A stretch of DNA of 64,000 bases from NCBI GenBank assembly GCA_021904315.1, contig CM038919.1:5208001-5272000 (forward strand), written 5' to 3'. A program made the translations under genes and the position numbers. Positions 47,901 through 59,749 of the stretch are shown here, piece after piece. Under the pieces are notes generated by a model, which worked only from the letters and a program-made list of their open reading frames with translations, was not told the DNA's origin and searched no databases. The first letter of the stretch is position 1; each line of letters begins with the position of its first letter. This DNA comes from Sphagnum magellanicum (lineage: Eukaryota > Streptophyta > Sphagnopsida > Sphagnales > Sphagnaceae).

Positions 47901-49740
47901 ATCCAAAGAAGCAGATGGAGATGCTGTCCTGAGTTTGATTGAGTTTCCAGGAGGCCTAGCAAGTCCACTTGGGCACAGTATGGATCTCAATTTTTCTCCT
48001 TTGACTGAGTTTTGACTAACAGATATAGGACCATTTGCTATCTTGCTTAGTTCTTTTCGGTGGTTGCTTGCATATGGCTTGCATGAGTTCAATCAAATTG
48101 AGTTTGTTTGTTTGAGATAGGATGTGCAGTGGCTTAGCTTATGTATTTGTAGTGTTGACACCTGTGCACTTTTGTGCAGAGGGAAAAGGTAAGCTGTCAG
48201 AAGCAGAGAGGCAGGTAAAGAGAGCAGAAGCAGCTCGTCGTCGGAAACAGCAGGTTGAGAAGGCTGCCATAGAGATTCAGGTACTAAAATTACCTATGTC
48301 AGTGCTCTCAACATATCCTCTTCTTTAAGCAATTGACCATGATGTTCTTCACAAGTAATGAATCTTGGTTTGCAAGAAATGACCAAGAACCATGAATGTA
48401 TCCCAGTAGAGAATCTCTATGTTGCAGTGTCATCATTTGTTGACTGTGTGCATGATAGGCAACTGCAATCCAAAAAATTTTGGGCCAAGATTCCACTAGA
48501 AAAAGGCGTGAAGATCGCCTGCACAAGCGGAGGCAAGAGATTGAGCAGGTATCTTTTGGCTGCATTGATATATAAAATGCAGTGTTTCCATATGTTTCTG
48601 TTTCTAACTTTGAACCTTCTCAATCCATTTTCCATTTTGCCCCTTCTTCTGCAACACACATTTCACCTAGATTTTTTCCTGGTATTGCAGGAAAAGAAGA
48701 TGGCTGAATTGGTGGCAGCCAACAACAGCATTCGATGGAGCCTGGGCCCATCAGGGACAGTGGTGTCATTTGCAGAAGATGTGGGTCTGCCCAACTTCTT
48801 CAACACTGGGCCTTGCAGGTCTCATATACTTCCCTCTTTCCGCTCTGGTTGGTCAAACATTGACATGAAAGCTGGTGTTCTATATCTTTTTCTGTGTTCT
48901 CCAGGACTAGTTAGGTCACTTCACATGGAATTGGCTAGTCAGTTGTCTGGAGGTCTCAGATCCTTTGCTGTTGCATTTTCCAAACTTCATGTGTGGGGAA
49001 TGGAAAAACAAGGTTTTGTTATTAAGTTTGTGTTTCCATATCAACATTTTAGTTACCTACTAAGGAATATCCATAGGTAGTTACAATGCCAACAGGTGGT
49101 AAGCTTCAAGCCAAAAGCCAAACATTTGGGACTAATGGCTCCCTCGCTATAGTGGTTGTGGGTTCAATTCACCACCAGGCCATGCTAGCTATTACCTACT
49201 ACGGTCAACCTAGCTATAGTAGGGGCAACCAATAAACTTGTCACTAAAACATATGTATACATGTACATATCTGAAGTCAAGCTGTGGGCAAGAGTTGTGC
49301 AACTGCATTTCCCTCAGTACAGTGGTTAGAATGTGACCACCTCTTAAACAATACCCAAAGTGTGGAGCCAGTCAGTCATGCTTATTTGGTAATCAGCCTG
49401 TCAACACCCCACAATCAACCTTTTTGGGGGTGTTGATTGTGTTGTTTTGTTTTGAGACTTGCATGTTATATTAGGAGAGTGACTTAAGTTTGGTTTTCTT
49501 GAAAATGAGATGCATCTTGGAGAGTCCTTTGTGTAGATCCTGTTTGTGATGTGTCTGCTCATTTGGCATTGTGCCTAATGCTGAAGGCCTGTTCCATTTG
49601 CTTCCAGGTACCCGCCTCCAAGAGAGAAATGTTCTGCACCCTTATGTTCCAACACATATAAGTATCGAGATTCCAAGTCCAAAGTGCCACTCTGCAGCCT
49701 TGAATGCTATAACGTCGTCCATGCTGTTGTGTCAACTTAG
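44939..49740 (+). CDS. INO80B: INO80 chromatin-remodelling complex subunit B (IES2-like)
   Basis: Eight exons: 44939-45181, 45837-46745, 47007-47331, 47639-47977, 48180-48280, 48459-48548, 48691-48818, 49608-49740. They sum to 2268 nt (755 residues). Residues 1-384 are hydrophilic, and exon 2 is very rich in Arg, Gly, Glu and Asp. A conserved LKVKVGG block lies near 340-350. An acidic stretch (about 495-545) precedes the PAPA-1 region (about 600-690): LIEFPGGL, KLSEAERQVKRAEAARRRKQ, then AIQKILGQDS and the Arg/Lys helix. The C-terminus is a HIT-type zinc finger with Cys 720, 725, 741 and 745 around YKYRDSKSKVPLCS. PAPA-1 plus HIT identifies the subunit that activates the INO80 ATPase for nucleosome sliding in the nucleus. 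The N-terminal part is long compared with what I recall for other plants. Exon 4 donor (A/GTATGG) was chosen because it alone keeps phase with the acceptor at 48179. Confidence 0.92.
49130..49440 (+). repeat. Possible tRNA-derived SINE fragment in INO80B intron 7
   Basis: Within the 789-bp last intron the sequence ctatagtggttgtgggttcaattc contains a good pol III B-box (ggttcaattc) preceded by an imperfect A-box-like cgctatagtgg. A related 'ccctcagtacagtggtt' recurs at about 49312, and a T-run (about 49421) follows. The A-to-B spacing is shorter than in a tRNA, so this may be a fragment or coincidence. Confidence 0.3.
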
Positions 49741-51250
49741 TTGTTGGTGAGATAAGTTCTAGCAACCTGTTTGCTTATATCTGACACATCAAGCAGCCTA
49801 CAGTTGCTGTTCAACTCTGAAGTTAACATGGAGGTGCTTTTACCTTCAACTCTGGGAGTCACTTTTGGCAGTCAAGACTGGTTGAAGGGCTTTGACACAA
49901 TGGGCCACTGGGATATGAGCCTGCTATGACCTTGCATGTGTACAGGGTCACAAGCAGATGTAACAGGGAACTGTGAATTCTGCTTGTATGTTCAAGGTGC
50001 TGAGCTTTCAAGCATGGCATCCCAGTGCAGTGATATTTTGGCACACAACCACTGAGCAGCTAGGTAGCATCTTGAAAACTACATCTACAGACATTGTCAA
50101 CCTGCTGTTCTTGTTTTGGGAGCCTGCTGCTGAAGCAGAAGGTGGATTGGAAGCTGGGCATGTTGGCACTGATGATGTATATAGAAAGGTTGTTCCAGTT
50201 CTCAAGTGTATGGGACTGTTGGTCGGTTCTGAGGCATCCTCAATTAAGGAGTTTAGACTTAGTATCAAATCCTAGGAGAGTGGTGCAAAAATGTGTAGTG
50301 AGTCAAAATGGTCCCATTGGTCCCATTCATTCGCATGGCCGAAGGTCTGCATTATGCACCAGGCTTTGGGTGAGTTACATGTGAATCAACACTAGGGAAT
50401 TAGTCATACTGTACATAACACGGGAGACCCAGGTGATGCATCAGAGCATGAGAGTGAAATCACTGTCAATGTGGTGATTTTATCAGTTGTGCAATTTGGC
50501 CCATAATGCCATATTTTTTTGGATGTGTCAGTAGTTTCTTAGAAGGTGAAGGACATTATTTTATGTGCAACAATTGATTTGCACAACAATTATTTTCTTT
50601 GCAAATGTGGTGCCTGTAAATTGCAAAGGGACAAGTGTATTTTCATTCTGACCAAGCCAAAGATGCTCTTTGAGATCCTGAGACTGGTTCATTGGGTTAC
50701 GATCAATCTAATCATGCTGTTTGGATACAGAAAGTGTGTGAGTAGGTGGTTTTGCAGTTCCAGGGACTTTCAAGTTTTCTAGTGGCAAGTTGGTGGAATA
50801 TTTTCATTAACAAAGATCCTAATTGGATTTTGTAGGTTTAGAGTAATTGGTCAGGAGGGTTTCCCAATTTTCCTCATCCAGATTTGTAGAATCATGTCCA
50901 ATGTACAGTGTACACTATTTGTTCTGGTCTTGAGGTTGATGTCTCAAAGTTTTCATGTGTAATTGCTGTCTCTTTCCTATTATAGTATATGCTTTGCTGG
51001 GAACTTTGGTGAATTAATCAGTTGTATACATACATATGTATCATGCTTGAATTTCATATTGTTTATTTGTATCATCTGGATATTATGTGCAGGGGAAGGG
51101 CCAGTTCAAAGTTCAGAAGGGAGTTATGTTGGTGTTGGGCAGGTATCGAATACTGGATTAGATTGTGCTGTTTTTTAACTTTTCAGTTGAAACAGAGTAA
51201 TATTCTTTCTTGTAGTGTTGAATGGTATTTTTGTGATCACTAGCTTTGAT
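49741..51250 (+). other. Downstream region of INO80B, probable 3' UTR and flank
   Basis: Gene-like base composition continues for about 1.5 kb after the stop codon, then drops sharply to AT-rich DNA near 51.25 kb. No further coding series was found. ORFs of up to about 100 codons at 49973-50384 show no family features. Part is probably 3' UTR. I could not place the poly(A) site. Confidence 0.45.
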
Positions 51251-54200
51251 TTGTGAATGTTGAAAGAAGCTTGAAATGTGTTTGTGTTTTAGTTAACTTT
51301 TTGAGGTTTCATTGGCAACCCAAACTTGTTACCATTGCGTTGGGTTCAAAAACAGTTGGTCTAGCATTATTAGGAACCTTTCAAATTTATGAGAGAAATT
51401 GAAACAACATATATATACGAGTGTGAAAAATGAAAGAGTCAATTAAAATTATTGACTTGAGGTTTAAAATCTGTGGGCAAATTATGCCCACAAATTATGA
51501 TGTTTTGAGGTTAGAGAGGAGTCTTCAAGCTTGTTATTTTGCTCTTGCATTTTCAAGAGCATGTTAAGGTCAAGATCAGTTAACATGAGCCAAAGTGTTT
51601 ACTTTTCCTCTAAGAACTATAGACTTTTTGTCAAAAGAAATTTTTCATAGAATTCATGAAAATGAAATCTTTTGTAACACTTAAAATTTTTAAAAATTAG
51701 CCTCAATACATCATATGTTTTTTTTTGTTAATCATTGTTGAATAAATGTGATTTTTATAAAGTGTCTATATATTTAAGCTTCATTTTTGAAAGATGATCA
51801 CAATTTCAAATCATATGAAAAAAATATTTTTTACATTTTTTACCTTTCTTGTATTATAAGTTATAACTTTGCTTGATGAATTATGTAAATTATACCCCAT
51901 TTATATGTGGTAGAGGACTCTTGAAATTTAAAGTTTTAAAAACATTCTTTAAATTTTTGAAGTTTTAGTATTTCACATTAAAACAATCATGAATATAGTT
52001 TTTAGTGTGGTTAATAGGCTTTTATCATCTAATTTTTCCCCATCAAAATTGTCTCCTTTTGATTCAACAAGTGTTCATTTTTAAACATCTTAAATTAAAA
52101 CCTAAACTTAAAAATTTGATAAAATAAAAATTTTGCTTGAATTTTTTGACATTGATATAAGTGAAAAAGGAACAACTTGTTATGATTGCCATGGTTTCAA
52201 ATGACAAAACATAAATATTTCTTTGATTTTGAATGATTACGTTTAACATTGGATGCACTTTGTGGCTTGTGTTAATGTGATTGTAGCCATCAATATGTTT
52301 CTATCCATGAGAATGTTCATAATGGAAGGAATTATGCTTTGATCAAATTAGCACATGCATATTTACATATAAATGTATAACTTGGCCTCAAAAGTTTGAA
52401 AAGGGTTGATAAAAACATAAGCATTCTTGGCATGGATTTTGAATTGCAATCAAGCAAATTGAATACTCATGTGAAAAGATAATTTTCAAGAAAAAAAGAA
52501 TTTGGCAATTGCTATTATATAAGCCGTGCCACTCAAGTAACCAAAAGATATTTTATTCATAACCAAAGCTTGGATGTCATTGAATTGTATATATTACTTT
52601 TTGGATACTTAATTATATATGTGAGCAACTTGGGCACATAGTTTCTAGGTTCTAATTCTCGTGATCAACATAATGTGCTAAGACCGAGTAACTTACTTCA
52701 AGTGGGAAGTCATTATATTCAAATAACCTAATTACAAGTTTACATATTCCCCATGAATGTCACTTGCAACTTCACACTCATTATCCATCAAACCCTTTTC
52801 ATCATCTTTAACAAAGGGTAATCTAAACATGAATCTAAAACTTTTTGCTACATATAGATTATCAAGTTCCTTTTTTAAGGTTGAACAAAATCCATGTATT
52901 TGTATCAAATTTGGGAAAAAGTCTAGGATGCACAATTGTTCACAAGTCACAATAGCCACATAGCTTGAAGTCATATGATGCATAAAACTCAAAACCAAAG
53001 TCCCAATCTATGCCACTAAATGGCTTTGACCACTATATGAACTAGTTCACAATTTAATTTCATCTTCCAAAGAAGATGATTGAATTGGGGAAAAAGACAT
53101 TACACAACACACATTTATAAAATTGTAAATAGTTTTTTAAGAACTTTTTGAAAATAACCATTGTGTTAGTTCCAAAAATATCAAAACTAGCATGATAATA
53201 GTAAGTTTGGTCATAACGTTATGAATGTCATTCACAAAGTGTTGTACTATCACCCAACTAATGCACCTTACACAATGAGTTCAATTGATCTTGAACTCAA
53301 AACTTGCAAATTGAATTCAATTGATTCTTTACATCACATGAAACTTTATACACTACCATCCATGGACCAATGTGATGCAATGTAAAGGATGTTTAAAACA
53401 AAGTTGTAGCTTATGATAAAAAATAGTAAACCTAAAAACAGTTAACATGTTTTTGCATGATTTGAAATTGTGATAATTTTTCAAGATGAAACACAAAAAT
53501 CTAGTGCAAAATCTTGCATTTTTAGAAAATCAAATTTGTTTGAAAATGATTTACAAAAAAATGTGATATATTGGGGAAACTATAATAAGAAAAGGTAATA
53601 ATTAAAAATAAATTTGTTAAACAATTCCTTTCTATGAAATTTTCTTTTGGCAAAAAGACTATAATCCTTTGAAACAAAGTAAACAAATTGGCTCATTGAT
53701 TCAAAATTGTAGCTTTTGATATGTGACTACATGTTACAAATGTATTTCAAAAGACCAGGTTTTTTTTTCAAATTGTTAAAGTAAGTCCATTGGTGAAGAT
53801 CATTAACATTAATTAACATAAAATGGTGATTGTCTTAGGAGCGTTGCATCATTTTTACAAAAATGTTACTACAATTGATGACCTAGGAAGTGCTTAGGTC
53901 TAGATGTTACTAATTTAATTTTTTAATTTAAAAAATGGCCAAAAATCCATTAAATTTTTGTTTTTGTTTTAAAAAAAAATACTAAGTTACGAAATGTCAC
54001 CAAAAAAAAACAATGAAAAAGACTATTGCATCATTCTTATCTTCACCAAATTTTCAACTTAATGATAAATTAAGATGTGAACCACCTTTAATTGCTAGCA
54101 CATTTTGACCATTAAGCCTTTCCAATTTATGTTTCCAAATTGTTTAATTTTTTCTTATAGTGAAAATTGCAACATTGTGACAATTGTTTGTGTCCACCAT

Positions 54201-56313
54201 ACCATGCAAACACCCAAATCATGGATTTGGAAATATTTTGCCTAAACATAATCAATCATGTTATATGATGTGGGTTTGACTAGCTAACCATTGTTGATTT
54301 GAAGGACTTACCTAAGGAGGCACCACTGACTCCTCTTAGCTTGGTATGACCCCTATCTAATTTCTTTGGCCTATGTATTGGAGAGTACTATCTAGTCATC
54401 TCGACTTGTGAACTTTTCCTTTGGTAAGGCCATTTGTAGTAAATGCACAATCTTTGGCTTATTAGATATGTGCTCTCCCCCACAATAGTCGTTGATTTAT
54501 GGAAATGATTCATGAGACATAAACCTAACATTTTTTTGATTTCCTTCCTTTGAATTTGATGTGAAGATACTATTTCATACCCTAGTGGTTTTACATTGAT
54601 TTGGTATAACATGGGCTAGCTCAATTTGCCATTGGGTAATGAAACCTAAAGGAGATTGTTCAACCTTTTTTTCTTCAACAAACTTGATGTTCTCAACTAA
54701 TGGGCTCAATGTAAATGTAATAGGTTTAGGAAATTGGTGTATTTCTTGTTGAGTTATAAAGAACAAATGGAGGTTTGAATTAATGGATTTCTAACAATTC
54801 AAGCACATATCAAGTTCAAAACATAGAAAATGAGCTTATGGAGGCAAGAAATTAACTACATGGACTAGTGGCAAAACACAAGTCAATTTTATGTACAATT
54901 CTACATCATTTGGAAATAAGAATATTTTCTTTGGAAAATTGAACTTGTGTGGACACAACAAATTTTATAAGATTGTGATGATGACTTTAATGTATCTTTT
55001 AGGCTTGCATTCAATAGATTGAGGAATGCATGTAATACTTAATCATGAAATGAATTGTTTGGACTTGTTTTGACTAGCATGCAATAGATTGAGGAATGAA
55101 TGGAATACTGCATATTGAAATGAAGTATGAAGACTTCAAGCGAAACTAAAAAGACTTAATTACAAAGTTCCACACAATGTCATACTCACAATGATGTATG
55201 TAAAATGAACAACTATCAAATTATTATTATAATGATAGCCTAGTAATTCAAAATTACTTTGGAAGTAAGTAGAAGCCACTATTTTTAAGGTGCAAACACA
55301 CAATTAAGACCTATAGAAGTTGTAATGATTGTTTAATTTTACATGTTTTAAAATGATATGTCAAGTAAATATTGAAAATGTTTAAGGAAAAAATTACAGA
55401 CAAAAATAATCTTATATATTACTAAAATATTTGGGTAAGTTTTAAATGAATGTAATGAATATAAATAATTCAAAAAATATATTTTAGCAATGTTACAAAT
55501 GCTTTTGCTACTTAACGGATTCCTAAAAACTTGAAACAATTTGAAATGTTATATTTATCAGAATTTTTATAATATATCCTTATAAAATAGCATTGTGCAA
55601 CATTTTTTTGTGGCATAATTTTTTTATGTCAACTTGTAAATCTTGATTTTGAGAATACCCTTTTTGAATATCTAATTCAGTTTTGCCATGGTAGATCTTG
55701 ATTAGTGAACCTATTGCTTTTAAGTGATGTAATAAGGAGATGGCTATGGGTCCTAATAATGTATTTACACCCTTTATTGTTTTAGGAAATAATTGCTTTG
55801 TGTGAGTTGTTTGTTGAACATGAGTGGCATGAAGAATGCCATTAAAGCATGATTTAAGGTTAAGACTTTAATGGATTTGTAGGAGGCATGTAAATTTGGT
55901 TGCCACTTTCGTAAGACATTGGGGGTAGCTACATTAACCTACTTAAAGGATATATTTTCAATGTTGGAGATGTTTATTTGAGATAATGACCATTTTTTTG
56001 CATGTTGTTGAGATGCAATATTTTATAGGTCGTTTTATATGTATTTTATATTTGTCTTTTATGTTGCTAAAAAGTACCATACAAGAAACATGGGCAAATT
56101 CCATAATTATAATTCACAAGAAACAATTTTTTTGAAATGAACTAGCAAGATGCTCATTGTAATACAAAGTACATGTGTAATCATACATTTTGGTCATAGG
56201 CCACCACACAAGGAATTGAAATGTCCTATGACTCCATTTCATTTCACATATTTTCCATTGGTTCATCCATATCATACATAACATCCACATATAGTCCTTG
56301 AATTAGTAATCAC
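51251..56313. other. AT-rich spacer
   Basis: Mostly AT-rich with no gene. On the minus strand at 54575-54766 a 63-codon frame contains IELAHVIPNQCKTTRV. I associate that block, from memory, with the N-terminal part of the same plant repeat-protein family found decayed at 60-62 kb. If so, this is a separate fragment of another copy. Confidence 0.35.
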
Positions 56314-56559
56314 ATGGATCCCAACTTGGAAGTGATCAAGTCATGCATATTGGTGTTGAATTGCTTTGCACATGATTTCAAATCATTTGTATTAAATTTA
56401 TTACATCCTAAGAAATATGGTAGAATTAATGCTAGAAATTACTACAAGTTTTGCAACATAAAATTAGTTGCTCGAAAGAGGATATTTTTTATTATAACCA
56501 AAATACCAAAGGTGATGGAATTAAAAAATTTGAAAAACCATGTGGAGTAGAACATAGAT

Positions 56560-57900
56560 TAATTGAAAGAAATTGAAGAAGAAATGAACAACATGAAAAT
56601 CTCAATGGAAAGGCAAATTGCAAGAAAAAGGTCAATAATAATTGCAAGTTCAATTTCTAACTATTTTGGGTTTGTTGATGCCTTAAAGAAGGATAACATG
56701 TGAAACAAAAGTAATTCTTGCAAGATTTGAGTCTTATTGTTGTCAAAAATCATATGCACATTTAATTTGTCAAAAGCATCTAGCTAAAGTGTATGATAAT
56801 GTGATTGTGCCATTGTGTTGGGTTCTTTTCTACAAAAACATTTTAATTATTGAACTTGGTTGAGAAGATAAAATAAGATGTTTTAGCAATTTTAATAGAT
56901 TATGTTTTTGCTACTACTAGTTTTGACCTTTGGATGTCCAAATGTACACATGATGTGTTTGTTTTGGTTGTGAATTTTTTAGTATTAAGCTTACATATTA
57001 CAATTGGTTTATTTGAAGCATTTGAAACTTCAAGCTAAACATTGACAAGAAATCTATAGGAACTTTTAGAGGAATATGAGTTGAGAAAAAAATTCTTGTT
57101 TGCGTGAAGGATGAAGCTTTCAACTTGAACACAATGACAACAACATTCAAATCAATAATGAATTGTGAGATTTTGGAGGTGGAGGAAAGTTTCCAAGGGA
57201 CTTGTTTTAGACATATCAAGGATAAAGTTTGTAAGGGCTTAAGATATATTCCTATCAAAGTTGTTCAATTTGATTTGCAAAAATGTATAATATGACTTCA
57301 GAAATTAGAGAAAGGACAACGAGAATAGATAACAACTTGCATAGATGTAGACATTCCCCATGAAAATTGAACACCCTAGGAACATTGAAAATGAGGTACT
57401 ATCTTCAACCTTGATGTTGAATCCTAGACACAAAAGCTTGTGATTAGTCTTTTTTTATTAGTTGTGAACAAGGTGTGGTCATTGTTGAAGAGTATGACAA
57501 AAAATTCTTATTTCGACCTATACTCTTTAAGTCTTATCACCATTTACATTTTAGAAGTTGAAACTTCTTTTGTTCATTAAAGTGAGGAGGATTGTGATTT
57601 GGATATATTTGAGATGGCAACAATCACTAGTGAATTTGTGAAAGAGCCTGTCAATTGATTCAATTGTTTATATTCCAAAAATAGTAGGTGGATGTGAAGT
57701 ACATCAAATGCTCTTTGGAATGGTGGAAGAAACATGAGTAAGATGTTGCCAATTATTGGTTTTTTGGTTCAACAAATTTCAAGAATAGTTGGATATTAGA
57801 TTGAAATTGAAAGAATACTTTCTCATGTTAACATATTCACTAGTTTATTTAAAGATGTTGCTTGCAATAAGATAAACTTGAAAAAATAACACATATTTAA
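56560..57900 (+). pseudogene. Decayed hAT-superfamily transposase
   Basis: Three conserved blocks survive in shifting frames. The catalytic-domain block FDLWMSKCTHDVFVLVVNF lies at about 56919. It is followed by ITIGLFEAFETS at about 57000 and KDEAFNLNTMTTTFKSI at about 57110. The C-terminal dimerisation block lies at about 57700-57890 (IKCSLEWWKKHE, then a frame change, then IGFLVQQISRIVG, IEIERILSHVNIFTSL). These match the BED/hAT transposase layout. Many stops and indels make it non-functional. A 78-codon frame at 56314-56550 just upstream may be its N-terminal part. No terminal inverted repeats were located. Confidence 0.75.
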
Positions 57901-58111
57901 TTAATTTGGGACTTTACCCAACTTGGTGGATGGTATGAACTCCACTTAGTGGCCACCAGATTTAAGAAATGTAACTTTACATTCAAGTAAAAATAACAAT
58001 CTTGCATCCATGTATATGTTAAGTCTCAAAAGAATTCAAACCAATTTTTTTCTGCGACATTTTCAATCATTGTTTTTAATACATTAAGGGACACAAAACA
58101 AATAACAAATA

Positions 58112-58636
58112 TTAGTGGTAACCTGTGCTTGCAAGGCACAGATGGTGGGCCAGCACGGGTGGGTTGGGCACCTTTGGCCCACCGTCACACTCAAGGTTTT
58201 TTTTTTTTTTTTTTTTTGCCCCTCAGTAATAAATAATTAGTGATATCGACGTGTAAATTTCTGAGCCTTGAAAACACTGTTGCAAAAGTCTTCTAGGGCT
58301 CATACTACCCCATGAGCTACTTAGGCTACTTATTACCTTAAGTTTACTTCACTTTTATTTTTACTTGCTTTAACTTATTACCTTTTACTTACGTAATTAC
58401 TTACTTGCCTTTGCTTACGTAACAACTCATTTACTTTATTTACTTTCATTATATTATTACTGCTGTAACCAAGGTCAAACAAAACTTTAAATGCCACAGT
58501 AAAAAATTCTTTTTTTTATTATTTACCACAATTAACTGCCCTAGAAAGTAGTGGTAATAACTGTCATGTTGTTGGGGAGATCAGGTTTTACAGACAGACA
58601 GACACACTGACAGACGTAGTGAATTAATATATAAGA
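58112..58636 (-). mobile_element. Non-autonomous Helitron, 525 bp
   Basis: On the minus strand the element starts TCTTATATATTAATTC (58636 downward). It ends with a hairpin (CTGTGC, 7-base loop, GCACAG; plus-strand 58123-58141), seven bases, then CTAA at 58115-58112. The base before TC is A and the base after CTAA is T, as expected for insertion between A and T without a target duplication. Inside are a polypyrimidine tract, TTAC-rich low-complexity sequence and a cagacagacagac run. No Rep/helicase is encoded. All four Helitron hallmarks are present. Confidence 0.78.
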
Positions 58637-59740
58637 TAATATGCTATTTTCAAAATGAATATATTCATATGATGAAAAGAGTATTTTTCTTGGTGCCCAC
58701 CAAGTGAAAATTATAGGTTATTCATTATCAAGGTTGGAAGTCAAATTGTACTCCTATTCATAAGAAACAAATTTAATTTTATTTATTAAATTAAAAAACT
58801 GGGCACAACATGTGCCAATTCATCAATCACAATAATGTCTATGGATCCAAAGTTGTTGTTCATACCATGAAAGAGAAAAGTAGATGCCTAGTGGCCTCCA
58901 AGGATTAGGGTTAAGGTCCCAAAAATAAATATTGATAGCTAGTATCTAAAAATACACACACAAATTTTTTTGTAATAAAAAAATTCCTTAATATCATGTT
59001 AATGCCACACATTATTTTTGATGATCAAAACATTGCTTTAAAATATGCCACATCCAACACAAAACCCCCCCCCAAAAAAAAACTCATAATAAATTTGGAG
59101 TTAATGCCATGAAATGAGAAAATAGACACTTGGTGGCGATTAGGGATTAGGGTTCAAGTGTAACAACAAAGATCACTAATCATGATTATGAAGAATATTG
59201 TACATGAAATTATCCACGATGAACAAAGTTACACCTCATCAAACACAAAAACACAACAATCTATTATTCCAATGTTAGATGATACATCAAATAAAAATAA
59301 TAAAAAAATATTGATAATATAGCTAATAATCACAAAGAGAAACTCAATCCATTCAGTTTTAGAGAAAGGCAATTGTGCCTATCCATGAATCCATGAATCC
59401 ATGAATCCATTTTTTAGTAGATTTTTTATGTGCCATTTGTCCTTGTGGCCACCAAGTGCAACAAAATAGATTATTGGTTTGAAAAGCGAAGAATTAGAGG
59501 TCCAATTTTTAACCTCACTTAAAAACACAATTATCGAAAACTTCACACATTACAAAACACCAATGCTAGCAATGAATTATAATCAATTGTTATTAATTAT
59601 TGATACTAAAAGAAAATTATGAGTAATATGATATATTATAACTAAATTCATTAAATAACACAAACATATTTTATATTATTGGATGCATTAGTAGCTTCCA
59701 GATTCACTTTTGCTTGAGAAGAACAATTATCAGGAATAAT
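58637..59740. repeat. AT-rich spacer with a recurring short motif
   Basis: A motif like tggtggccaccaagtg appears in whole or part near 58697, 58893, 59132 and 59448. The segments at about 58862-58920 and 59105-59160 also share 'atgaaa.gagaaaa.tag' and 'gattagggtt'. This suggests an old irregular tandem array or several copies of one short element. No gene seen. Confidence 0.35.
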
Positions 59741-59749
59741 ATTTGACTT

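Noticed and set aside
49973-50384. Frames of about 100 codons downstream of INO80B
   Set aside because: Overlapping frames on both strands without domains or splice partners; more likely 3' UTR or flank.
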